Shown here: piece by piece, positions 16,988-26,095 of the stretch
Layout: each line of letters starts with the position of its first letter
How positions within the stretch are numbered: the first letter of the stretch is position 1
DNA from: Peribacillus sp044761665
GTDB taxonomy: Bacteria; Bacillota; Bacilli; Bacillales; DSM-1321
Length of the DNA stretch: 64,000 bases
Direction of reading: 5' to 3'
Assembly: GCF_044761665.1 (NCBI RefSeq)
Contig: NZ_JBIWCW010000002.1
Coordinates: 496,001 to 560,000, forward strand
The notes under the pieces: generated by a model
The model's database searches: none
What the model was told of the DNA's origin: nothing
What the model saw: the letters and a program-made list of their open reading frames with translations, nothing else
Program-made: the position numbers and the translations under genes

Positions 16988-17578
16988 ATGACACAATTTC
17001 CACAATTATCGACTGAAGTACTGGAAAATGAAAAAGCGGTCATCATGCAAACGACGCTAGGCGATATTAAAATCAAACTGTTCCCGGAGCATGCTCCTAA
17101 AACAGTAGAAAACTTCTTAACACATGCAGAGAATGGATATTACGATGGAATCATCTTCCACCGTGTCATAAAGGATTTCATGCTGCAAGGTGGAGACCCG
17201 ACAGGAACGGGAATGGGTGGAGAAAGCATTTGGGGTTCTAACTTTGAAGACGAGTTCTCTATGCAATTATTCAACCTGCGCGGGGCTCTTTCGATGGCGA
17301 ATGCCGGCCCGGGAACGAACGGAAGCCAATTCTTCATCGTTCAAGCGCAACATGTAGACAGCAGAATGGGTGAACAAATGAAACAAGCCGGATATCCGGA
17401 AGAAATCATCAGCGCCTATATGGAAAATGGTGGCACACCATGGCTTGACCACAAACACTCTGTTTTCGGACAAGTCATCGAGGGCATGGACGTTGTCGAC
17501 ACGATTGCCAACGTAGAGACAGTTGCCGGAGACAAACCAGCTGTTGACGTAGTCATTAAAGGCATTACCATCCTATAA
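16988..17578 (+). CDS. ppiB: Cyclophilin-type peptidyl-prolyl isomerase
   Basis: This is a 196-residue cytosolic cyclophilin. The signature FHRVIKDFMLQGGDPTGTG carries the catalytic Arg, followed by FNLRGALSMANAGPGTNGSQFFI and the substrate-pocket segment PWLDHKHSVFGQV. It is longer than minimal cyclophilins because of an insertion of about 30 residues before that Trp. AGAGG at 16975-16979 is too close to the ATG at 16982 but well placed for the ATG at 16988. Confidence 0.93.
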   Translation: MTQFPQLSTEVLENEKAVIMQTTLGDIKIKLFPEHAPKTVENFLTHAENGYYDGIIFHRVIKDFMLQGGDPTGTGMGGESIWGSNFEDEFSMQLFNLRGALSMANAGPGTNGSQFFIVQAQHVDSRMGEQMKQAGYPEEIISAYMENGGTPWLDHKHSVFGQVIEGMDVVDTIANVETVAGDKPAVDVVIKGITIL

Positions 17579-17590
17579 TCGATTTATCCT

Positions 17591-17624
17591 AAAGCGAGCG
17601 GCATGAGCCTCTCGCTTTTTTTAG
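17591..17624 (+). terminator. Terminator of ppiB
   Basis: AAAGCGAG pairs with CTCGCTTT, followed by a run of T. Confidence 0.85.
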
Positions 17625-17695
17625 GTTTAATGGACGATTAGGACCAGTAATTGCTATAATGGGTAAAATAATCAAATTTAAGAAAGGAGATATAA

Positions 17696-17920
17696 ATGGA
17701 CTTCCTTACACATACATTTTTAGGTATGTTTCTATATTTCCCAGAAGACAAGAGTGAATACATCCCGGCTGGCATTACCTGTATGATCTTTTTGATAGCT
17801 GCCGTTTTCACAATGAGAGCGATCATTAAGTATTCAAAAAAAGAAGAACTGAAAACGAAAAAATTCGAAGATGAAGTGACTAACAGGAATCGACATCTAA
17901 AAGACGATTCCCTTTCTTGA
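17696..17920 (+). CDS. Small single-span membrane protein
   Basis: This is a 74-residue protein of unknown family. An N-terminal amphipathic part is followed by one clear membrane helix (about residues 24-43) and a charged, Lys/Glu-rich C-terminal tail. AAAGGAGATATAA right before the ATG is a strong ribosome binding site, which makes it a likely real gene despite its size. Confidence 0.6.
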   Translation: MDFLTHTFLGMFLYFPEDKSEYIPAGITCMIFLIAAVFTMRAIIKYSKKEELKTKKFEDEVTNRNRHLKDDSLS

Positions 17921-18072
17921 AGAAGATTCAGTAACCCTAACTGACAGCGCAGATGTCTCTTGACCATTACAGAAAATAATTGCATGGTATGGAATAAACA
18001 AACTAGTTCCCATATTGGCATAAGCATTTTATACTAGAAGCTATAGAGATAGTTTTGGGGGCGGGAAGTGTT

Positions 18073-18549
18073 ATGCAAATCATAGCAAAAAGAATGATAG
18101 CGGCAGATACGGTCAAGAGTTTCTTTGTGGAACATTGGGAGACGACACACGTTGTCTTTTCAATCGGCAAGTTTCATTATGCGGAACTCGAGGGATTTGC
18201 AGTAATGGATGAGAACGACGAAATAACGGGGATGGCCACGTATAAGATACTGGACCAACAATGTGAAATCATTTCCCTGAACAGCGAACATGAGAAACAG
18301 GGCGTGGGTTCGTCTTTGCTTTATGTGATTGAAAATCTCGCTAAGGAAAAGAATTGCCACTCGATTAAGGCCATTACTACAAATGATAATCTGCAAGCAT
18401 TGAAATTCTTTCAAAAACGGGGTTATGTTATTTCGGACATTGTGAGGAATGCAGTGGAAGAATCAAGGAAAACCAAACCGGAAATCCCATTTTACAGCAA
18501 AGACGGCATTCCCATCCGTGATGAAATCATTCTGGAAAAATTATTGTAA
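18073..18549 (+). CDS. GNAT family N-acetyltransferase
   Basis: This is a 158-residue protein with the GNAT acetyl-CoA site. Segment SEHEKQGVGSSLLYVIENLA corresponds to the Q/RxxGxG/A loop, followed by AITTNDNLQALKFFQKRGY. The frame opens at TTG 18055, but ATG 18073 is better placed. The substrate is unknown. The next gene follows at once with its own strong ribosome binding site, suggesting co-transcription. Confidence 0.82.
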   Translation: MQIIAKRMIAADTVKSFFVEHWETTHVVFSIGKFHYAELEGFAVMDENDEITGMATYKILDQQCEIISLNSEHEKQGVGSSLLYVIENLAKEKNCHSIKAITTNDNLQALKFFQKRGYVISDIVRNAVEESRKTKPEIPFYSKDGIPIRDEIILEKLL

Positions 18550-18563
18550 TAGGAGGAATGTAT

Positions 18564-19178
18564 ATGTTTAAGAAAATGGCGGCAGACGCTCTGGGTCTAA
18601 GCGATATTGGAAGTGTGATAAAGCCGGTTGATTATGATAAGGTGGATGCGGATGATTACATCATGCATGAAGATGACGAAAAGATCTATTTCCTGATCAA
18701 ATCGAAAACGGATGAATACTGTTTCACCAACCAAGCATTCATCCATCTGGACGGAACAAGTGCCATAAGCAAAAAACGGATGCTGACCAGGTACAGCTAT
18801 AGCCAGTATGAGTTTTCGAATGTAACCCTTGAAACGGCTGGAACCGTAGATCTAGATGCTGAAATTAAATTCTCGATTGGTGCTAAAACCTTCTCGATTG
18901 ATGTTCATAAGAAATTCATCGAGGAACTGAAAGACTTATTTAAATCCCTTGTGAAGATTTCTGAAATTTGCCATGAAAATGCCTATGCGCTTCAATATGC
19001 CCAACAGAGCGTGAACTTGGCTTCATCGACCTTGAATCAAGTCCGGACAGATGGCACTCAGATGGTGTCCAGCTTCAAGGATATCAATGCCGCTGCATTT
19101 GACTGGCTGATGGATAGCCGCAAGAAATATCATGTTAAAGATTTCGGGTTTGTATTCGAGAAATACATCAATAACTAA
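18564..19178 (+). CDS. yvbH: YvbH-like PH-domain protein
   Basis: This is a 204-residue protein, the same length I recall for B. subtilis YvbH. The N-terminal bacterial PH domain (about 1-125) includes DDEKIYFLIKSKTDEYCFTN. A helical C-terminal extension ends with FDWLMDSRKKYHVKDFGFVF. It has no signal peptide. AGGAGG seven bases before the ATG at 18564 decides against the ATG at 18558. Function is not established. Confidence 0.78.
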   Translation: MFKKMAADALGLSDIGSVIKPVDYDKVDADDYIMHEDDEKIYFLIKSKTDEYCFTNQAFIHLDGTSAISKKRMLTRYSYSQYEFSNVTLETAGTVDLDAEIKFSIGAKTFSIDVHKKFIEELKDLFKSLVKISEICHENAYALQYAQQSVNLASSTLNQVRTDGTQMVSSFKDINAAAFDWLMDSRKKYHVKDFGFVFEKYINN

Positions 19179-19184
19179 TATAGG

Positions 19185-19220
19185 AGCGGACACATTGCTG
19201 TGTCCGCTTATTCTTTTATT
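19185..19220 (+). terminator. Terminator of yvbH
   Basis: AGCGGACACA pairs with TGTGTCCGCT around four bases, followed by a T-rich tail. Confidence 0.85.
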
Positions 19221-19227
19221 CATTTAT

Positions 19228-20085
19228 TTATTTATTTAGGTCATCTGTGCCAGGAGCATGTTCACTTGGCATATCTGGCCTTTCCGGAACTGGATAACCT
19301 TTCGGTGGTTCTGTAACGAAAAGTTCGCCACCATCCCGGCTTGGTGTTTTCCCTTGGAATATATCACCTATTTGGGTTTGGTCAAGCCTGAAGTTGAACT
19401 GGGCATTATGGAAACCTAAATCTACATATTTTCGGCATTCCGGATATTTATTGAGGTCATAGTTCGGTACAGGGAAAATTTTACCCCAATCGACTCCAAG
19501 TGTTTCCAGTGCCTTGGCAAATGCATTCTGATGGGCGTTATCACGTACCATAAGAAAGGCGATTGTTTCACGAAGTGTTTTATTGGAGCTCATCTCATAA
19601 ATTCTCGATTTTTGGAGGACGCCTGTCGATTCAAGCACCACATTGTTAAGAAGATTGGCAATTAAGTTTCCGTGGTCGTACACCCATGAGCCATTCCAAG
19701 GGTTTCCACCTGCATCTACAGGGAGGGAAGATTTTGCCCCCATGATAAAATGGTGAGGGTTCGCTCCAGATTGGATTACATCTTCAAGTGGTGCGCCATT
19801 CGGACCTGAATTACCGGGTTGGTCGCCACCTGCCTCATTGAGCATCTGATTGATTGTTGTTTGAACTAGCTCCACATGGCTTAGTTCCTCTAGAAATACG
19901 CCTCGGATTAAATCCCGATATTTCTTATCCTTGCCACGGAAGTTCGCACTTTGAAAAGAAAACTGCATTAACGTCCGCATTTCACCGAATTGTCCACCGA
20001 GTGCTTCTTGGAGAACTTTGGCAGCATTTGGATCCGGTTTGTCCGGAACTATCATGTTAATTAAATCTTCTTTATAAAAATACAA
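19228..20085 (-). CDS. Manganese catalase
   Basis: This is a 285-residue non-haem dimanganese catalase that splits hydrogen peroxide. The ferritin-like core shows ligand residues in GGQFGEMRTLMQF, LEELSHVELVQ, VVLESTGVLQ and RDNAHQNAF. Related CotJC and YdbD proteins are spore or stress associated in Bacillus. The first codon is TTG at 20085 with AGGGGGC upstream at about eight bases. It is unlinked to the haem catalase at 60.7 kb. Confidence 0.92.
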   Translation of the reverse strand: MYFYKEDLINMIVPDKPDPNAAKVLQEALGGQFGEMRTLMQFSFQSANFRGKDKKYRDLIRGVFLEELSHVELVQTTINQMLNEAGGDQPGNSGPNGAPLEDVIQSGANPHHFIMGAKSSLPVDAGGNPWNGSWVYDHGNLIANLLNNVVLESTGVLQKSRIYEMSSNKTLRETIAFLMVRDNAHQNAFAKALETLGVDWGKIFPVPNYDLNKYPECRKYVDLGFHNAQFNFRLDQTQIGDIFQGKTPSRDGGELFVTEPPKGYPVPERPDMPSEHAPGTDDLNK

Positions 20086-20227
20086 GGAAATGCCCCCTTT
20101 GATATTAATGTTTCCTAGTTAGCCTTTGTAGAATCGTCCAGTTTATTCTTGAGGAAGAAAATACCTTTATGGAATGCTGGAAAGAGAGAAATACTAGGGG
20201 AAGGTTGATTATGAAAGGGTGTTGAAC

Positions 20228-20980
20228 ATGCTATCCAATCAGCAACTAAATGGTTTCAAACAGCAACTGCAGCAAACAAAGCAGCGGTTGGAAGGGCAAA
20301 TACTTGACTCCGGAGATCTCGGTTTAAGTAGGAATATCAAGGATTCGACAGGTGAATTGTCCTCTTATGATAACCATCCAGCAGACCAAGGTACGGATTT
20401 GTTCGAACGTGAAAAAGATTTGGCGTTAGGAGAGCATTATCGCGATGAGGTCAGGGATATTGATCGTGCACTTCAGGCCATTGATGGAGGTAAATATGGG
20501 AAATGCGAGGTTTGTTCAGTTGAAATTCCTCTAGAACGATTGAAAATCGTTCCGACCACGACTTATTGTGTGGAACATAGTCCCTCTCAAGAGACCTCCC
20601 ATAATCGACCTGTCGAAGAAGAGGCGCTCGGTCCAAGCTTCAGCACGTATGATTGCGATGGGACCAGTTCTGTGGGATATGACGGGGAAGATAGCTGGCA
20701 GGACGTAGCCAGATACGGGACATCAGAATCCCCTTCAGACTTTGCTTATCCACCGAGTGATTACGAACATACGTATATCGATTCGTACGAAGATGTAGGG
20801 TTCGTCGAGAATTATGAAAATATAGCCGGCGTTGATATATATGGAAAAAACTTAACGGTCTACCATAATGTACAGTACCAGGAAATAGAAGATACGCTTA
20901 TCGAAGAGGATAGCCAGACCCCGTTTGGCGATTTGCCACGGTATGAAAAAGATCCATATGTGGAAGAAGAAAATCAATAA
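20228..20980 (+). CDS. yteA: YteA-like TraR/DksA-family protein
   Basis: This is a 250-residue protein. The N-terminal half has a helical hairpin and the DksA/TraR-type region GGKYGKCEVCSVEIPLERLK. Only the CxxC and one later Cys (YCVEHS) remain of the four-Cys finger, as is usual for the YteA subgroup. The C-terminal half is acidic and Tyr/Asp rich, without a known domain. In B. subtilis YteA is a general stress protein. The ATG at 20228 follows AAAGGGTG. It is divergent from the manganese catalase gene. Confidence 0.82.
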   Translation: MLSNQQLNGFKQQLQQTKQRLEGQILDSGDLGLSRNIKDSTGELSSYDNHPADQGTDLFEREKDLALGEHYRDEVRDIDRALQAIDGGKYGKCEVCSVEIPLERLKIVPTTTYCVEHSPSQETSHNRPVEEEALGPSFSTYDCDGTSSVGYDGEDSWQDVARYGTSESPSDFAYPPSDYEHTYIDSYEDVGFVENYENIAGVDIYGKNLTVYHNVQYQEIEDTLIEEDSQTPFGDLPRYEKDPYVEEENQ

Positions 20981-20987
20981 GCAAAAG

Positions 20988-21018
20988 AAAAGAACCAGGC
21001 TAAGCCCTGGTTCTTTAT
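20988..21018. terminator. Terminator between yteA and patB
   Basis: AAAGAACCAGG pairs with CCTGGTTCTTT. It lies between converging genes and is suited to both strands. Confidence 0.85.
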
Positions 21019-21023
21019 CTGTG

Positions 21024-22199
21024 TTATGAAAAAGCCAGTTTCAGGCGATTAAGTCCATCTGTCAGCAGGCTCCGTGAACAACCAATATTCATTCGAACAA
21101 AACCTTCTCCACCAGGCCCATATTTTGTTCCCGGTTCTAAGGCCAGTTTTCCTTTATGAATCAATCGTTCTTGAATTTCCTTATCGGAGAGGCCAAGGTC
21201 ACGGCAGTCTATCCACAAGAGATATGACGCATCAGGATGCATGACGCGCAGACCTGGAATCTCGGATGCGATGAACTCCTCCGCCATTTTTACATTACCT
21301 TCGATATATTCGGTCAACTCATTGAGCCAGCCCAGTCCTTCGCGGTAAGCGGATTCCATGGCCGTTAAGGCCAGAATGTTCAGTCCATGAAAAGCCTGTC
21401 TTGTTTGGGCGTTTTGCAGTTTGACCTGTAGATCTTTATTGCTCGTAATCAAGAACGAAGCTTGCATGCCAGCGATATTGAAGGTTTTGCTCGGCGCCAT
21501 TAGCGTGACGGTGATATCAGCTAACTTTTCCGTTAATGAAGCGATAGGGTAGTGTTTCGCTGTTGAATGGAAGAGGTCTGCATGAATCTCATCACTGACA
21601 ATGATGACATTATAGGTTAAACAAAGTTCACCTATCCGCAACAATTCCTCTTTCGTCCAAATACGGCCACCTGGATTATGGGGGCTGCAAAGAAGAAATA
21701 CCTTCACGCCAGTCTTCAGTTTTTCTTCGAAATCTTCGAAGTCAATGGCAAACCGGTTCTCTTCCAAACGAAGTGGACTATTGACCACTTCCCGTCCATT
21801 GTTCTTAATCATGTCAAAGAAAGGTGTATAGACAGGGGATTGAACAAGGATCTTATCTCCTGGTTCCGTAAAAGCTTGGATGGTAGTACCGATGGCTGAT
21901 ACGACTCCAGCGCTAAACGAAATCATGTCTTTTGTGATCGACCATTGATGTCGGTTGTTCACCCACTTTTGAATCTCGCTATAAATGGATTCGGAAGGGA
22001 CGGTATAGCCGAAAACAGGATGATTCAATCGGGCGATCAATGCTTTTTGAATGGGTTCAGGAGATGGGAAATCCATGTCGGCGACCCACATAGGTAGGAC
22101 GTCTTCGCTGCCATATATGGATTGTAGGGCCGGTTTGTCCCATTTTACCGAACCAGTATTTTCCCTGTTGATATGTTCATCAAAAATAGATTTGTTCAA
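21024..22199 (-). CDS. patB: PatB-like cystathionine beta-lyase (PLP enzyme)
   Basis: This is a 391-residue fold-type I PLP enzyme of the MalY/PatB group, which cleaves C-S bonds of cystathionine and related compounds. Visible motifs are LPMWVADMDFPSPEPI, SPHNPGGR, SDEIHADL, and APSKTFNIAG with the PLP-binding Lys. GGCGGTGA, five bases before the TTG at 22199, fixes that start; earlier in-frame TTG 22214 has no such site. patB lies near kapB and the alaRT genes in B. subtilis as well. Confidence 0.9.
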   Translation of the reverse strand: MNKSIFDEHINRENTGSVKWDKPALQSIYGSEDVLPMWVADMDFPSPEPIQKALIARLNHPVFGYTVPSESIYSEIQKWVNNRHQWSITKDMISFSAGVVSAIGTTIQAFTEPGDKILVQSPVYTPFFDMIKNNGREVVNSPLRLEENRFAIDFEDFEEKLKTGVKVFLLCSPHNPGGRIWTKEELLRIGELCLTYNVIIVSDEIHADLFHSTAKHYPIASLTEKLADITVTLMAPSKTFNIAGMQASFLITSNKDLQVKLQNAQTRQAFHGLNILALTAMESAYREGLGWLNELTEYIEGNVKMAEEFIASEIPGLRVMHPDASYLLWIDCRDLGLSDKEIQERLIHKGKLALEPGTKYGPGGEGFVRMNIGCSRSLLTDGLNRLKLAFS

Positions 22200-22308
22200 G
22201 ATATTCACCGCCAATTAATTTTTTGCCATGCTTTGATTCTGTCTTAACGAAAAGATATTTGATATGATACTATGATAACATGTTCTTTCCGAAATTATGG
22301 AGCAGGTG

Positions 22309-22575
22309 ATTATAATCGATACACAACAAATGAATATAGCGTTTGTGACTACTTTACAAGAATGGGATCCGTTTGGGATTGGCGGGGAGCTGTATGAACC
22401 AGAGATTGCCGACACGGTCGTGGCAATTCGCGATATAGATGACCTTCAGGAACTAGCGGAGAAAATAAAATCCATCTACGAATACGCATTCGATGAACCC
22501 GTTCAACTGAAACGCTGTTTACAGGTTGCGCAAAAACTGCTGATCATTAAAAACGATGCCAGCTGTTCACTTTAG
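22309..22575 (+). CDS. yugE: YugE-like protein (DUF1871)
   Basis: This is a small acidic protein containing LQEWDPFGIGGELYEPEIADTVV, typical of YugE. It is cytosolic and of unknown function. The start is unusual. The in-frame ATG at 22297 has no ribosome binding site, while GGAG (22299-22302) and AGGTGA (22304-22309) lie inside that codon stretch. They point to ATT at 22309 or ATC at 22315. The next ATG is at 22330. With ATT the product is 88 residues, close to the length I recall for B. subtilis YugE. Confidence 0.72.
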   Translation: MIIDTQQMNIAFVTTLQEWDPFGIGGELYEPEIADTVVAIRDIDDLQELAEKIKSIYEYAFDEPVQLKRCLQVAQKLLIIKNDASCSL

Positions 22576-22578
22576 ATG

Positions 22579-22613
22579 AAAGGGATGACTCCAAGTAGAG
22601 CCATCCCTTTTTA
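22579..22613. terminator. Terminator between yugE and yugF
   Basis: AAAGGGATG(A)CT pairs with AG(C)CATCCCTTT and is followed by T. It lies between converging genes. Confidence 0.75.
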
Positions 22614-22619
22614 CTATGT

Positions 22620-23450
22620 TCAGTCTTCTAAAAACCCCTTGATTAAATGATACACTTCTTCAGGTTTCTCCTCTGGAAGGAGGTGGCCAGTGTTTTCCAT
22701 TACGATGAGCTTTGAATTCGGGAGGTCTTCATGCAGCCTTTTCCCGATGTCGAGCGGTACGACCTTATCATACCTTCCCCAAACAAGCAGGCAGGGGGTA
22801 TGGATCGAATGGAGCTCTTCTGAAGATAAATCCCCTTCCTTATCACGCAACATCCTACCTAGGGCACGGAATATATCATGGCTTTTCATGAAAGGGTCCA
22901 AATATCCCTGACGCATTTCATCATCGATCATCGTTTGGTCATGGACGACATTCCTTAAGTTCTTTTCAATCCCTGACCTTTGCAGATACCCCTTTACCCC
23001 AAAAGAAAAGAATGGAAGGTAGCTGAGCATTTTCATTTTTTTCGGAAAGCTCGGCTCGTACCCCGATCCGGCAAGAAGGACGGCGCGTTCGACCAGGTCT
23101 GGATAGGCATTTATGAGTTGCAAAGAAACCTGTCCTCCCATGGAATGTGCAATGATGCTGAAATGCTTGATGCCTTTTCCCTCTAAAAGTTGTACGAGGG
23201 AATCTGCGAAGTTCCGGAAGGAGTATGTATAGTGATTGGTTTTACCGCTTTGGCCGAAAGGGGGCAGGTCTACCGAGATGACATTATAGTCCTTAGTTAA
23301 ATGAGGCACCAATTTCCGGAAGCTGAAGCTTGATGATAAAAAACCATGAATCAATACCAGGGTAGGCAAAGAGTCATGAATAAAGATGTGTTCATAATAC
23401 AAATCAATGTCCCCGACTTGCTCAATGTCTTTTTTTATATAATTTTCCAT
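22620..23450 (-). CDS. yugF: Alpha/beta hydrolase (YugF-like)
   Basis: This is a 276-residue alpha/beta hydrolase. The oxyanion segment LIHGFLSSSFSF is followed by the nucleophile elbow AHSMGGQ (catalytic Ser), the acid region LLVWGRYDKVVPL (Asp) and a final His in ENTGHLLPEEKP. GGAGAG seven bases before the ATG at 23450 decides the start. Gene order (yugE, yugF, alaR, alaT) matches B. subtilis. The substrate is unknown. Confidence 0.85.
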   Translation of the reverse strand: MENYIKKDIEQVGDIDLYYEHIFIHDSLPTLVLIHGFLSSSFSFRKLVPHLTKDYNVISVDLPPFGQSGKTNHYTYSFRNFADSLVQLLEGKGIKHFSIIAHSMGGQVSLQLINAYPDLVERAVLLAGSGYEPSFPKKMKMLSYLPFFSFGVKGYLQRSGIEKNLRNVVHDQTMIDDEMRQGYLDPFMKSHDIFRALGRMLRDKEGDLSSEELHSIHTPCLLVWGRYDKVVPLDIGKRLHEDLPNSKLIVMENTGHLLPEEKPEEVYHLIKGFLED

Positions 23451-23761
23451 GTTTGCGCTCTCCTCTACATATACTGATGAGAATAAGAAAACCGTAGGCA
23501 GTCTGTTTGGTAACTTCCTTATTATCAATAAAATTCCTGGATATGCTGTTGCATAACAATAGAAGAAATTATACCCATAAAAAAATACAATTACTATAAC
23601 AGATAATCGATTAACTTTGATATAATAGTGTAAGTTTATCCTGACAGAATAGGACTTATTAATTTAATAGTGTCATACATGCCTTTATAAAGAAATATTG
23701 ACTTTCTGCCAGCCTAACCATCATGTCTGAAATTAGTGAATTCTACTAGGGAGGTTTTCCA

Positions 23762-24262
23762 ATGCATTTGAATGAAGGGGAATTGGAAGTCTTAAGAATC
23801 ATTGAAAATAACAGCCGGATCGATCAAAAAGATTTGGCGAAAATGACCGATTTATCAGAAGCCGACATTGAATCAACGTTAAAGAAACTGGAAGACATGC
23901 GCGTGATTGTCCGTTATTTGACAGTCATTAACTGGGCAAAAGTAGATGAATACCATGGTGTGACAGCGATGATCGATGTCAAAGTGACCCCGAAACGGGG
24001 AGTGGGCTTTGATGAGGTGGCCAAACGAATTTACCGATTTAAAGAAGTGGAGTCCGTCTATTTGATGTCCGGTGCGTATGACCTTTCTGTCATCGTAGAA
24101 GGGCGATCAATGAATGAAGTGGCAAGGTTCGTATCGGAAAAACTTTCGACGCTTGATTCGGTCATTTCGACGACAACACACTTTATTATGAAAAAATATA
24201 AGCATGACGGTACGATTTTTGAACAAACAGAAGAAGACAGAAGGATAGTGGTATCACCATGA
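23762..24262 (+). CDS. alaR: Lrp/AsnC-family regulator of alanine transaminase
   Basis: This is a 166-residue Lrp-type regulator with an N-terminal helix-turn-helix (EGELEVLRIIENNSRIDQKD, then LAKMTDLSEADIESTLKKLE) and a C-terminal RAM ligand-binding domain with the YLMSGAYDLSVIVEG strand. In B. subtilis AlaR (YugG) activates alaT. The stop overlaps the alaT start (ATGA at 24259-24262), so the pair is translationally coupled. AGGGAGG precedes the ATG. Confidence 0.88.
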   Translation: MHLNEGELEVLRIIENNSRIDQKDLAKMTDLSEADIESTLKKLEDMRVIVRYLTVINWAKVDEYHGVTAMIDVKVTPKRGVGFDEVAKRIYRFKEVESVYLMSGAYDLSVIVEGRSMNEVARFVSEKLSTLDSVISTTTHFIMKKYKHDGTIFEQTEEDRRIVVSP

Positions 24263-25431
24263 TTAAAACGAGTTACGTATCAAGAACGGTTTCAGAGCTA
24301 AAACCATCAGGCATCCGCCGATTTTTCGACTTGGCTGCCAATCTGGAAGGAGTCGTCTCACTTGGAGTGGGGGAACCGGACTTCGTTACATCCTGGGGAG
24401 TCCGAGAAGCGGCAATCAACTCATTGGAAGAAGGGTATACTTCTTATACAGCTAATGCCGGCTTGATGGAATTAAGGCAGGAAATCAGTGGGTATATGAA
24501 AAAGCAGTTTGCGGTTTCGTATGATCCTCAGAATCAAATCATCGTTACGGTGGGAGCTAGCCAGGCTCTTGATATTGCTCTGAGAACCGTCTTGAACCCA
24601 GGTGAGGAGGTCATCGTCGTCGAACCTTGTTTCGTTGCCTATGCACCTTTGGTAACGATGGCAGGCGGAGTGCCGGTCACCGTCCAAACGTCGAAGGAAA
24701 ACGATTTCAAGTTGATGCCTGAACAGCTAGAAGCCGCCATTACACCTAGGACGAAGGCGGTTTTAATTTGTTCGCCGAATAACCCGACTGGGACGCAGTT
24801 AGGGAAATCAGAGTTAGCTGCACTTGCTGAAATCGTCCAAAAGCATGATTTATTGGTCCTTTCAGACGAAATTTATGCGGAGCTTGCTTATGATGAAAAA
24901 TATACTTCTTTTGCAGCCATCGATGGCATGCTGGAGAGGACGATCGTCATCAACGGATTCTCTAAAGCCTTTGCCATGACCGGATGGCGTCTTGGTTTTG
25001 TATGTGCACCCACGGAAATTTCCGAGGCGATGCTCAAGGTTCATCAATATGCGATGATGTGCGCACCGACCATGGCACAGCATGCGGCATTGGAAGCTTT
25101 GAAAAATGGGATGCAAGATGTGGAGGATATGCGTCGCAGCTACAGGGGAAGACGCAATTATATTGTTAAGTCACTTAACGAAATCGGTTTGGATTGCCAT
25201 AATCCTGGAGGGGCCTTTTATGCCTTTCCGTCAATCGAGAAAACAGGCATGACATCGATGGAATTCGCCGAGAAATTGCTGACAGAAGAACTGGTCGCCG
25301 TTGTACCGGGAGATGTATTCGGGGAAAGTGGTGAGGGGCATATCCGTTGTTCCTATGCTTCCTCCATGGAACAGCTCCAGGAAGCTATAAAAAGAATGGA
25401 ACGGTTCATGAAGAAATATAGTAGGTACTAA
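24259..25431 (+). CDS. alaT: PLP-dependent aminotransferase (alanine transaminase AlaT)
   Basis: This is a 390-residue class I/II aminotransferase. Motifs include GVGEPDF near the N-terminus, SPNNPTG, VLSDEIYAELAY, and NGFSKAFAMTGWRLGF with the PLP Lys. In B. subtilis AlaT (YugH) makes alanine from pyruvate and glutamate under AlaR control. It forms an operon with alaR. Confidence 0.88.
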   Translation: MIKTSYVSRTVSELKPSGIRRFFDLAANLEGVVSLGVGEPDFVTSWGVREAAINSLEEGYTSYTANAGLMELRQEISGYMKKQFAVSYDPQNQIIVTVGASQALDIALRTVLNPGEEVIVVEPCFVAYAPLVTMAGGVPVTVQTSKENDFKLMPEQLEAAITPRTKAVLICSPNNPTGTQLGKSELAALAEIVQKHDLLVLSDEIYAELAYDEKYTSFAAIDGMLERTIVINGFSKAFAMTGWRLGFVCAPTEISEAMLKVHQYAMMCAPTMAQHAALEALKNGMQDVEDMRRSYRGRRNYIVKSLNEIGLDCHNPGGAFYAFPSIEKTGMTSMEFAEKLLTEELVAVVPGDVFGESGEGHIRCSYASSMEQLQEAIKRMERFMKKYSRY

Positions 25432-25443
25432 AATTCCATACGC

Positions 25444-25485
25444 AAAAAAATAGGGATTCAATCGTAGTATACGATGAATCCCTAT
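25444..25485 (-). terminator. Terminator for the minus-strand XRE regulator gene
   Basis: A perfect stem starts with ATAGGGATTCA(25450) and closes with TGAATCCCTAT(25485). The A-run at 25444-25450 becomes the T-run on the minus strand, so it best fits the XRE gene ending at 25593. It may also halt alaT transcripts. Confidence 0.65.
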
Positions 25486-25592
25486 TCCATAGGGGGAATT
25501 AGAAAAAAGAGTTAATCTTAATGGATTAACATAGAAAGTGTTAATCATAGTATATCCATTTAATTGAAAAAAAATACTCCCTTTATGAAACT

Positions 25593-25955
25593 TTATTGGA
25601 TATTAGTTTTTGTATCATAAAGCTGATGCATGACTTTCACGATTTGTTCTTCACTGAAGTCTTTCGCGGTACGCAGGATGAGTTTAGCGTGCTTGACTCC
25701 AATTTCCCGGATGAGTTCGGCCAATTCCTCATCCACCCCTGAAGTATTTATGATAGGACTACTTTGAATCAGTTCTGATGCAGGAATATCAAGAACGGTG
25801 GAAAGCCGCAAAATGGTTTGGGTATCAGGGGTCACTTCACCTGATTCATACATTTCGATTTTCTTTGTGCCCATCCTTAATTTCAAAGCCAACTCTTGTT
25901 GAGTAAGGTTATGCTCTTCTCTGTATTGCCGAATATTTTTTGCGAGGTTTGACAT
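25593..25955 (-). CDS. XRE-family transcriptional regulator
   Basis: This is a 120-residue protein with an N-terminal Cro/C1 helix-turn-helix (about 5-60). It reads NLTQQELALKLRMGTKKIEMYESGE and TPDTQTILRLSTVLDIP. A helical C-terminal domain follows. AAAGGAG before the ATG at 25955 decides against an ATG three codons earlier. No target is evident. It is convergent with alaT and downstream of the symporter gene. Confidence 0.82.
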   Translation of the reverse strand: MSNLAKNIRQYREEHNLTQQELALKLRMGTKKIEMYESGEVTPDTQTILRLSTVLDIPASELIQSSPIINTSGVDEELAELIREIGVKHAKLILRTAKDFSEEQIVKVMHQLYDTKTNIQ

Positions 25956-26050
25956 GATCAGCACTCCTTTTTCAGGAAATATTAGTAATATGTTTATTTT
26001 ACCATATTTTAACTTATGAACAGTGTAATGATATGGATATTCTGTGAAAG

Positions 26051-26085
26051 AAAACGCCGCAACGGATACCGTTGCGGCGTTTTTG
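26051..26085 (-). terminator. Terminator of the SNF symporter gene
   Basis: AAAACGCCGCAACGG pairs with CCGTTGCGGCGTTTT around three bases. It is just downstream of the minus-strand stop. Confidence 0.85.
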
Positions 26086-26095
26086 CAAGAATGCC

